Below, piece by piece: positions 1 through 7,550 of a DNA stretch of 55,976 bases. Position numbers and translations under genes: made by a program. Origin of the DNA: Alphaproteobacteria bacterium (GTDB lineage Bacteria > Pseudomonadota > Alphaproteobacteria > UBA828); the NCBI GenBank assembly GCA_022826665.1, contig JAJDUK010000077.1, positions 1 to 55,976 of the forward strand, given 5' to 3'. How positions within the stretch are numbered: the first letter of the stretch is position 1; each line of letters opens with the position of its first letter. The notes below the pieces were generated by a model. That model searched no databases and was not told the DNA's origin. It was given only the letters and a program-made list of their open reading frames with translations.

Positions 1-4
1 AGTT

Positions 5-121
5 ATGAGCAAAATTCTTAAACATATTAGGCGTACTGTACGTATACTTTCTACCGTACTCTTGTCGATTGTTGCATTTGTGGAGTTTCTTGTCTTTATT
101 TTCGAGACCTTATCTTTCTAG
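5..121 (+). other. Short hydrophobic ORF ending at an amber codon, in frame with the beta-barrel gene
   Basis: A 38-codon reading frame starts ATG at 5 and ends TAG at 119-121. It has a basic start (residues such as K4, K6, R9, R10) and then a long hydrophobic run, so it looks like a signal peptide or one membrane helix. It is in the same frame as the beta-barrel ORF that follows directly, so reading through the one TAG would join them. I cannot tell whether this is a broken signal peptide, a recoded or mis-sequenced codon, or chance in A+T-rich DNA. It has no clear signal peptidase site before the stop, which argues against a simple broken export signal. Confidence 0.3.
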
Positions 122-169
122 TTTCAGGTCAAGCCAGCACCCGATATTGAGTACGATGCGGGTCACGGC

Positions 170-655
170 ATGCTCCTCGTCTTGGGGTATGGGCAAAAGG
201 TTGGAATCAGAGGTGAACTTGAGGTTGGTTACAGGATAATGCCAATTGATAACATTCGCCACATCCGGTTGGCCGGTTCGACGGAGCCATTGCCCGGTGA
301 GCTTGGGGTAAAAGGCGATATATCGTCGCTCTCCATCACGGGGAACCTCGTTTCATCCATGAAAGTCGGCATGTTTGATTTCTACGTTGGAGGAGGCATC
401 GGCTTGGCCCGCGTAGAAGCTGAGTTTTCTGTTCCACCAATGGCAAGGGTTGACCTCAGCGACGTGGACACAGATACGCGGGACGATGTTTTTGCCTGGC
501 AGATTTTTACTGGTCTTCAATACGAAATAACGGATGACCTTACTGCTAAGGCAGGTTATCGCTACTTTGCCACCAAAGATGGCGATTTTGATGGAAGAAC
601 TGCCTCATTCAGATCGCACAATTTTGAGATCGGACTTATTCACTGGCTAAACTAG
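170..655 (+). CDS. Outer-membrane beta-barrel (porin-like) protein, N-terminus uncertain
   Basis: The 161-residue product has the alternating pattern of a small OmpW/OmpA-type barrel: amphipathic strands such as FDFYVGGGIGLARVEAEF and LTAKAGYRYF, acidic turns (DVDTDTRDD) and a last strand HNFEIGLIHWLN that ends close to an aromatic residue, as outer-membrane barrels do. The frame is open from base 122, just after an amber codon, and residues encoded by 122-169 already look like mature barrel, so the ATG at 170 is probably not the true start. Without an export signal in frame the gene would not make a working outer-membrane protein, so it may be a pseudogene. Its low G+C differs from the following genes. 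The exact family is not identified. Confidence 0.6.
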   Translation: MLLVLGYGQKVGIRGELEVGYRIMPIDNIRHIRLAGSTEPLPGELGVKGDISSLSITGNLVSSMKVGMFDFYVGGGIGLARVEAEFSVPPMARVDLSDVDTDTRDDVFAWQIFTGLQYEITDDLTAKAGYRYFATKDGDFDGRTASFRSHNFEIGLIHWLN

Positions 656-908
656 GTTGCTGCTTCTAAAGCCTTGGCCATGAGTGTTTGATTTGCGGCC
701 ACACCGTGACGGTTGGCGCGTGGAGTTGGCGTTGAGCGGCGCCTCAGAGATTTGCTTTTCTGCCGATCACGGGGTCAATGCGCGACGCCGAATAGCCAGT
801 TCAGAATAGATCCATTAGCTCGACGGCTAGGCACGAACATTCCACCTGCACATGGAATGTCTACAAGGACCCAGCACCCGCCGCCAGCGTCACTCAAGGA
901 GAGAACTC

Positions 909-1829
909 ATGAAATGCGCCTTATGTCTCGCAAGTATCGCCGCGAGTGCGGTGCTGACCCTCTCCGCTTGCGGCGGAAGTGACGGTTCATTGGGACCGGT
1001 CATGTTCAGTCCCGACCCCACGGCGCCCACAATCGGCGACGCTCAGACCGCAAATCCGACTGCGACACGAGGAGCTGCAGAGAAGGCGGCGAACAATTTG
1101 CCCCAGTTCGGCAGCGTCACCCAGTCTTCAAACGGCGGTTCTGTTTCTGGTATCACAACCGATGCCGCGTCGACTTCGTTCAACGGTCAAGATGTTTCAC
1201 TGACAGTCACTCGCCAGGATGGCAGCACTCTCAGGCTCGACTCCGCGACCGACACCTACGAGAACCTCACGTATGCGTTTTCGTCGCCCGTACCTAGCCA
1301 CACCGGACCCGAATTGTCTGGCAACCCGGTTCTCCCGAGCCTTGGAACTGCCTCATACGCGGGACCAGCGGCTGGGCTTTACGCTTACCAGTACGGGAGC
1401 GACCGATCTGGTATTGCTCAGGGAAGTGCGGAGATAGGTGAGTATTCGGCCACCGCCACGTTTATGGCCGACTTCAACACCAACACCATTTCCGGCTGCA
1501 TCGGCTGCGTCGGCAGGATCACCGTGGCAGGTATCGGTGTCAGTCCTACAGGAGAGACACTCCCATTCGAGAACACGGTCTCAGCTCGCGTGCGCCTCGG
1601 CGCCACCGCGTTCGGTTCTGATGGGGACTTCAGGAGTAGAAATCTGAGCGTCGAAATGGACGGCCGGACGGTCACTGATACCAGTGGTTCGTGGGGCGGC
1701 CAATTCTCGAACATTCAAGATGCTGCCAGTAATCCTCGCCTCGCGGCAGGAACCACAGGAGCCGATTGGACTGAATCGGATGGCAGTCGCGGCGCCTTTG
1801 TTGGCGCATACGTTGGCGCTGCGCAATAG
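909..1829 (+). CDS. TbpB-like surface lipoprotein (transferrin-binding-protein-like solute-binding domain)
   Basis: The start at 909 is chosen because AAGGAGAG lies just upstream and the product then begins with a basic start, a hydrophobic stretch and a lipobox LSAC followed by GGSDG. This gives 306 residues. The C-terminal half resembles the eight-stranded barrel of TbpB-like lipoproteins: ATFMADFNTNTISGCIG, then SGSWGGQFSN, then a stretch AAGTTGADW and a final GSRGAFVGAYVGA strand. In Neisseria such proteins bind host ligands at the cell surface; in alphaproteobacteria most are uncharacterised, so ligand and role are inferred only from family. No TonB receptor or Slam gene is visible beside it. 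The gene ends close to the truncated 3-prime end of the opposing relaxase relic. Confidence 0.7.
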   Translation: MKCALCLASIAASAVLTLSACGGSDGSLGPVMFSPDPTAPTIGDAQTANPTATRGAAEKAANNLPQFGSVTQSSNGGSVSGITTDAASTSFNGQDVSLTVTRQDGSTLRLDSATDTYENLTYAFSSPVPSHTGPELSGNPVLPSLGTASYAGPAAGLYAYQYGSDRSGIAQGSAEIGEYSATATFMADFNTNTISGCIGCVGRITVAGIGVSPTGETLPFENTVSARVRLGATAFGSDGDFRSRNLSVEMDGRTVTDTSGSWGGQFSNIQDAASNPRLAAGTTGADWTESDGSRGAFVGAYVGAAQ

Positions 1830-2009
1830 GGCAGGCCTGGCCGTCTGCAGTCGTGCGACAGCGCTCACATGCTCCAGCTCGTCCCCCGGCTCAGCCCTTG
1901 ACCCGTCTCTCGACCGCTCCGGTCCCGAACTTCCGATGCATGCCTCCGGGCCCCGCCCGGCGGCTTGCCGGTTCCGGGCCTTGCGCGACACCGCCGCGTC
2001 TTGCGAGGG

Positions 2010-4351
2010 CTGCACTTCGAGGTCCTCCACTGTGACCACGGTGCCGTTGAAGAGCTGCTTCTCCCACTGCGTAGCCCCGATGCGGATGCGGTCGCCGACG
2101 GCGATCTCCAAGGGCTCCGTCTTGCGCCCGTCCACGTCCCGGCTCACCTCGATCACCGCGCGCTTCGCGTCGGGGGCCTGCGCGAGCATCCGCTCCCGCA
2201 TCAGCCACGACAGCGCCCGGGTCTCTGCCCGCGTGCGTGCGAGCACGACGGCGGACGTGTCGGGCTCGGCCTTCACATGCCGGGCCCAGTCGTCCACCAG
2301 CCTGGCGATCGTCTTCTCTTCGTCGTGGCAGAGATGGAGCCGGTTGCGCAGATGCCACGCCTCGATGGACTTCTCCGCCTCGCCGTCCCTGAGCGCCTCC
2401 GACACCGCCACCTGCCACGGCGTGAACACCGGTTTGCGCTCCATCGCCTCGTAGTCGGCGAGGATGGCGTCGCGGTCCTGCTGATTGGTGAGACCCGCCC
2501 TGAAACGCGCCTGCTCCGGCGTCTCCTTGTGGACGTGGACGAGAACGTCTTCGAGGTCGGCCTTCTGGCGCCTGATGCGGTCGACGCGGATGCTGCCGGC
2601 GACGTCCCGGATCAGCCGCAACCCCGGCCCTGCCTCCACGGGCTGCTGCTGCCGCGTGTCGCCCGCGAACACCACCTTCGCGCCGTGACGCTCGGAGAGC
2701 TGAAGGATGTGACGCGCCTGGCGGGTCGACAGCATCCCCGCCTCGTCCACCACGATCAGCGTGCGCTTGCCGATCTCCACCTGCCCCTTCGCGGCGAGCT
2801 TGAGAAGCTTGTCCACGCAATAGGCCCTGGCGTGACAGTCGTCGCCGAGCGCCACGCGACGGCGGTCGGCACGATCTCGTAGCCGTGCTCCCTGTGAAGA
2901 TCGGTGATGGGCCTCAAGGTGGTGGTCTTGCCCGACCCCGCCGCTCCCTCGATCACGGCGACGCGTCCGCCCTTTGTCGTCGCATGGCGGATCGCCAGCG
3001 ACTGCTCTTGGCTCAACGGATAGCCCTGCTCCAGCAGGATTTCCACCTTCTCCTTGACCGCCTGTTCCGGCAGGCCATGGCTGGTATCGGCGGCCATGGC
3101 CTCCGCCATGTCGCGCACCGCCTGCTCCAGGCCGAGGTTGTGGCGCGTGGAATAGACCTCGGTATGGACCATGCCGGCCCTGGACTCGGCAGTCGGCTTC
3201 TTGGGCTCCAGCCGCTCGATCTCCGGGTTGCGGCGCAGCCGCTCGATCGCCATCCCCACCGCCTCCCGGCCCATCAGACCGGCCGCCGCGTTGGCCGCCG
3301 CCTCCACCATGTCCGGGCGCCGGAACACCGCCTCCTCGCGCGCAAGGTGGGCGGGAAGATCGTTGAGCCGGTCGGTCAGCTCCCGGATTTGTTCCTGTCC
3401 GATCTTGATTTGATGGCCGGTGACTGCGGCGATCAGCTCCTCGCGCTCGACATAGCCTTCTGCTTCGTCTCGCCAGCGGCGGTACCTGACCTCGGGATCG
3501 TTGTCGTGCGACTTGCCCTCGCGTGTGATCTTGTTCACCCCCGCCATGCGGGCAGCATTGCCCAATGATGGAATCCCCAGCTCGCCGGCCCGCGCAACGA
3601 TCGCCTTTCTGCGCTTCGACCAGAAAGATTGCAGGTCCTCCGGCATGCCCTGGATGCGCGTGAACTCGGCGTTGGGACCGTACTGCTCCATCTTGACACC
3701 CACACCCAGACTCTGTTGCAGGTCCCAGGCCATGTAGGCGCGGAACAGGGCGCCGGCCGCCTTCTTCCAGCTATAGACCGGGTACTGGTGATGCGCCCGC
3801 CACTTGCCGTCCTCGCGGGCTCGCGCGACGTTGAAGATCGTGCAGTGGACGTGAAGCTGCGGGTCGTTCTCCCGGCTGGTGCCGTGGACGAAGGCGGCCC
3901 CCATCAGGTCGGCTTCCACCGGCCGGGGCACCCCTTTCTCGCTCACGCGGGTGTAGCTGCAATAACGGAGCACCGTGTCTTCGAGCGCCGCCCGCGCCGA
4001 GGCCACCGCCATCGCCTCGATCCGCTCGCGCATCTCCGGCTCTGCGATGGCCCAGAGAGCCGAGACGCTCTTGTCCACCGAGAACGTCATGTCGACACCG
4101 GGGGAGCGGTCCGGATTGCCCGCCCGCTGCACCAGCTTGCCGGATCCGTCCGGCGCGAAGCCGTTATAGAGGCGGTGGAAGTGGCCGGAATCCACCTTGA
4201 CCCCGTCCTCCAGGCCGAACAGTCCCTTCGGGTTGAACCAGGTGCCGTCGGGCTCCTCTCCTGCCGTGTAGTACTCGTTGGGATGCCGGAACGAGCGCTG
4301 GCTCTCCAGGTAGTACTCGGCAGACGCCATCTGACCGATGGTGGCTACCAA
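2010..4351 (-). pseudogene. traA: TraA/MobF conjugative relaxase-helicase, frameshifted and 3-prime truncated
   Basis: The first ~520 residues, starting MVATIGQMASAEYYLESQRS, are a TrwC/TraA relaxase domain. The metal-binding histidines are in the sequence DPQLHVHCTIFN and the catalytic tyrosine pair region YYL is at the start. A helicase Walker A motif, EGAAGSGKTTT, follows. Near 2855 the frame shifts by one base: the last codons of the first frame read PTAVAW, and the next frame resumes VALGDDCHARAYCVDKL with Walker B VVDEAGM. Homology then runs to about 2010 (NGTVVTVEDLEVQ) and stops, although TraA proteins usually continue for hundreds of residues. The frame remains open to 1581, antisense to the lipoprotein gene, but that tail has no family features. 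The gene is therefore a dead relic of a conjugative or mobilisable element. Confidence 0.85.
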
Positions 4352-4983
4352 GGCGGACGGTTCCCGAACCGTCGGGCGAGCGCGTTCATGATCGCCGGGG
4401 CTTGGCTCGCGGAACCCGGCGTCGGCAGGCTCTCATAACCGGTTGCGGCTGCGTGAAGAGGCGCGCCAAGTCCTTGTATAGGCGTTATATCGTTCAGCCT
4501 CGATGGGCCGGTCAGGCGGCTCCGGCTCGCTCCCGCAAGCGCCAGCTTGCACAGGTGTTACGGACTTCATTCTCCTTCCGTGTGCTTCGCTCACGATGAG
4601 ACACATCATATAGTAGGTCGCTCGACTGGGACAACAACAAGTAGCGTCCAGTCGGGCGCGACACTTGATCGATGCGCCTTACTAGAAGGCAAGGTGAGGC
4701 GGCATGGCGCTCGTGCATAACTGCTTGAGAGTGTCGAGATAATCGGGGCGCGGGGAGAGAGCGCCGGTTCAAACAACGGTCCGGGGGCGTGGCGCGTACA
4801 ATGGGCGTGCGACGGGGTACGGGCTGGATGGCAGGGGAAAGCATCCACCATGGGACGGAGTTGGGCGCGGGCGATGGCGGAGCGCAGCAACGCTTGACGT
4901 ATCGCGACACGATACGGGAAGGATGATGCTGGCGCATAGCGCCGAGAGCGGGATGGCGATGCCGTCCGCCCCGCCGTCCGACA
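4352..4983. other. Gene-free stretch between relaxase relic and IS5 relic
   Basis: No convincing gene is visible in these ~630 bases. Several overlapping open frames exist on both strands but lack family features. A possible 45-codon minus-strand peptide begins with GGAG just before an ATG near 4574, upstream of the relaxase, but I do not recognise it and do not call it. The region is probably a remnant of the conjugative element plus decayed IS sequence. Confidence 0.4.
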
Positions 4984-5393
4984 ATCAAGGGTCGCAAACG
5001 CCACATCCTCACCGACACCGGCGGCCTGTTGGTTGCCGCTCAGGTCCACGCCGCCAACATCCAGGATCGCGACGGCGCTCCCTCGGCGCTCGCGTCCATC
5101 CGTCACGCCTTCCCCTGGCTGCGTCACTCTTCGCCGACGGTGCCTATGCCGGCCCCTAGCTCGCGGCGGCTCTGGAGCGGATCGGTCGGTGGACCCTGGA
5201 GATTGTCCGGCGCCCGGCTGGTGCGCGAGGGTTCGATATCCTGCCGCGCCGCTGGGTGGTCGAGCGCACACTGGCTTGGTTGAACCGCAATCGACGGCTC
5301 GCCAAGGACTTCGAGGCCACCGTCGCCACCGCCCAAGCGTGGCTCTTCATCGCCAGTGTTCAACTCCTCACCAGAAGACTGGTAAGATGCTGA
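4984..5393 (+). mobile_element. IS5-family DDE transposase relic (3-prime part)
   Basis: Translation from 4984 reads [16 protein letters not shown] followed by a stretch ending [10 protein letters not shown], typical of the middle of IS5-family (IS1031/IS427-type) transposases, and the frame then shifts by one base near 5127. In the new frame the text continues [10 protein letters not shown], an in-frame TAG at 5157-5159, then [15 protein letters not shown] and [21 protein letters not shown], the family's catalytic Glu region, ending at TGA 5391-5393. The 5-prime half of the transposase and clear terminal inverted repeats are not seen. One frameshift plus one nonsense codon make it inactive. 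It lies just outside the left edge of the sterol gene cluster. Confidence 0.8.
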
Positions 5394-5536
5394 AAATCAT
5401 TCCGTATCTTATTATAGGCCAGACTCTTAGACTATACTCTTCGTGGTCGTCTGCTGGGACATTCGCTGTGAGACAACACCTGGAGTCATGGCGAGATCAG
5501 TCGCCTTGATCGGTGTCTTCGCGGGCGAACCCCTGA

Positions 5537-6271
5537 TCAATAGCCGAGAACGCTGTAGTCGCCGTTCACGATCAGGCGAATCGAGACGTAGAGTCCCAGC
5601 AGGGCGAACAGCACCCACGGGCAATTCAGCGCCCAGATATAGATGTACATATCCTTTCGGCCAAGGCGGCTTTGTCGATTGGCCACGAAGAAGCTGACCC
5701 AGTAGATCGACGTCGCGTAGGTCAACTGCCAGAATATCATCGCTCCCATAATGCCGGCGACAAGGGCGGGCAAGAAATCGACGGTGAAGGCGGCGAAGAG
5801 GATCAGCGTTGGCAGCGGCGTTACGAAGCCGTTGGCGATATCCACGTTGTAACCGTATGTGCGCCGGTCCGCGTAGGAACTGTCGAACTGGGAATACGTG
5901 GCCCAGACGTCCGCCCACATCGTCGACGAAAAAATTCGCGTCAACGGAACCCTTCCGGTGAGGAATTCGACCGCCGACGTCCGGCCCGTCTCTCGCGAGC
6001 GTTCGCGCCAGTATTGGGCGCGTTTCTCGATGTAGTCGCGTTTGAAGAACAGGCATATCTCCCAATGACAGATCACCAGATTTACGGAAAAGAAGAGGAT
6101 CAGAAGCCCATGGATAACGTCGAAATCCCCGCGGACGCCGTAGCGCGCACCGATGCCGGACGCTGTCAGACTTGCGATGACCAGCCCCGTGAATACGACC
6201 GGTGCAATCGCCAACCGAGTCCGGTGGGTGTCGCGATCCGAACGGGTTTGCGCGGCCTGCTTTTCAGCCAT
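5537..6271 (-). CDS. Five-helix membrane protein, possible EBP/EXPERA-like sterol isomerase
   Basis: The start at 6271 (MAEKQAAQTR) is preceded by GAGAGGA and gives 244 residues; the open frame extends further upstream but that part is not protein-like. Five hydrophobic segments fall near residues 20-40, 52-76, 148-168, 169-197 and 208-236, matching the five-helix size of emopamil-binding protein (delta8-delta7 sterol isomerase). From memory of the EBP family I see matching landmarks: H69 and E71 at the end of helix 2 (family HxxxE), W123-x-x-Y126-x-x-x-D130-x-x-Y133 in the cytosolic loop (human WKEYAKGDSRY), and N216-x-x-W219 in the last helix (human NALW). The acidic residue at the start of helix 3 is less clear. 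It is divergent from the sterol methyltransferase gene. The function is an inference; otherwise it is an uncharacterised integral membrane protein. Confidence 0.4.
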   Translation of the reverse strand: MAEKQAAQTRSDRDTHRTRLAIAPVVFTGLVIASLTASGIGARYGVRGDFDVIHGLLILFFSVNLVICHWEICLFFKRDYIEKRAQYWRERSRETGRTSAVEFLTGRVPLTRIFSSTMWADVWATYSQFDSSYADRRTYGYNVDIANGFVTPLPTLILFAAFTVDFLPALVAGIMGAMIFWQLTYATSIYWVSFFVANRQSRLGRKDMYIYIWALNCPWVLFALLGLYVSIRLIVNGDYSVLGY

Positions 6272-6459
6272 GTGGTCCCATCCTCTCTGGCGCTGCGGCG
6301 TTGCCTCTCGCCCCATTGTACCCTGTGGAAAGTTCGGCGCCCCGAACAAGGGCGCTGCGCCTGGGACTCCGTGGATATCGGCGTCATGAAGCGAGGCATC
6401 GGAGTTTCCCATGACTTTCCGGTCTTGGGGACGGCGTATGATTCTGGCAGAATGTGCCC

Positions 6460-7491
6460 ATGAATCGCACCTCCGCCACCCGATCGAAAGCGCGCTCCCT
6501 CGCGGGCCTCGCCCCGGACGAAGTAAAGTCCACGGTCGATGGATACACCGAAATCTTTGACGCCGGCCTGGAGCGCAGGAAGGAGCATTATCGCTCGTTC
6601 GTAAGTCGCTACTACGACCTGGCGACCGACTTCTACGAGTTTGGTTGGGGCCAATCTTTTCACTTCGCACCCCGCAGCCGGGGCGAGAGCTTCAAGGCAT
6701 CGCTGCTCAGACACCAGCATTTCCTCGCTGAAAAGCTGTCCCTGAAGCCGGGTATGCAAGTAATCGATCTGGGATGCGGGGTCGGCGGACCGATGGGCAA
6801 TCTGGCCCGTCATTTCGGGGCGAGCTTTGTCGGCGTCAACAACAACGCCTACCAGATCGAGCGCGCAAGACTGCACACTCGGGATGTCCAGTCGTTATGT
6901 CGCTTTATTCACAGTGACTACATGGAGATTCCCGACGACGACGACCGCTACGATGCCGCCATGGCGATCGAGTCCATGCCCCACGCACCCGACAAGACAG
7001 CGGCGTTCCGCGAGGTCTTGCGCGTGCTGCGTCCGGGGGCCTGTTTCGCGGGCTACGAGTGGTGCGTTACCGACATATTTGATACCGGCAAGCCGGAGCA
7101 CCGGCGAATAAAAAACGATATCATGGCCGGGAATGGGCTGCCGGATATCGCGACCACGTCGGAAGTTTCCGCCGCATTGCAGACGGCCGGGTTCGAGCTC
7201 CTGGAAGCGCGCGACCGCGCACCCGATGCGGACCCGGAGACGCCGTGGTACCGTTCCTTGCAGGGCCGCGACCTCAGTCTTTCGAGTATTCCGCGCACGC
7301 CGGTCGGCCGCGTTCTGACTAATTTCACTTTGCGGGTGGGAGAACGGCTGCGGCTCTTTCCCGAGGGCGCCCGCGCAGTCAGCACGCTCCTGAATGCGGG
7401 AGCGGACGCGCTGGTGGACGGCGGCAAGTCCGGCGTCTTCACGCCGATGTTCTTTTTCCTGGCCCGCAAACCCGGGCGCCCGCGCGACTGA
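6460..7491 (+). CDS. smt: Sterol C-24 methyltransferase (ERG6/SMT family)
   Basis: This 343-residue SAM-dependent enzyme would transfer a methyl group to C-24 of the sterol side chain. Residues 59-70 read YEFGWGQSFHFA, the sterol-binding region I that is diagnostic of ERG6/SMT enzymes. Residues 101-111, VIDLGCGVGGP, are the SAM-binding motif, and 167-176, AMAIESMPHAP, match the SMT region II (family IEATCHAP). The C-terminal third corresponds to the sterol methyltransferase C-terminal domain. I use ATG 6460; a GTG at 6454 is also possible and neither has a strong ribosome site. It converges on the fused squalene epoxidase-cyclase gene with only ~60 bases between stops, and is divergent from the possible EBP-like gene. 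C-24 methyltransferases are rare in bacteria. Confidence 0.9.
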   Translation: MNRTSATRSKARSLAGLAPDEVKSTVDGYTEIFDAGLERRKEHYRSFVSRYYDLATDFYEFGWGQSFHFAPRSRGESFKASLLRHQHFLAEKLSLKPGMQVIDLGCGVGGPMGNLARHFGASFVGVNNNAYQIERARLHTRDVQSLCRFIHSDYMEIPDDDDRYDAAMAIESMPHAPDKTAAFREVLRVLRPGACFAGYEWCVTDIFDTGKPEHRRIKNDIMAGNGLPDIATTSEVSAALQTAGFELLEARDRAPDADPETPWYRSLQGRDLSLSSIPRTPVGRVLTNFTLRVGERLRLFPEGARAVSTLLNAGADALVDGGKSGVFTPMFFFLARKPGRPRD

Positions 7492-7508
7492 ACGAAGCGG
7501 GCCTTCGT
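7492..7508 (+). terminator. Hairpin directly after the methyltransferase stop
   Basis: Arms ACGAAG (7492-7497) and CTTCGT (7503-7508) pair perfectly around a 5-base loop, one base after the stop codon and between two convergent genes. There is no T tract, so it may be only a weak or bidirectional terminator. Confidence 0.3.
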
Positions 7509-7550
7509 CCGCGCGGCGCTGCGCGAGGCCACCCATACTCAGGACGGAGA

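Noticed and set aside
1581-2010. C-terminal continuation of the relaxase frame under the lipoprotein gene
   Set aside because: It lacks TraA features and is antisense to a lipoprotein with lipobox and barrel motifs.
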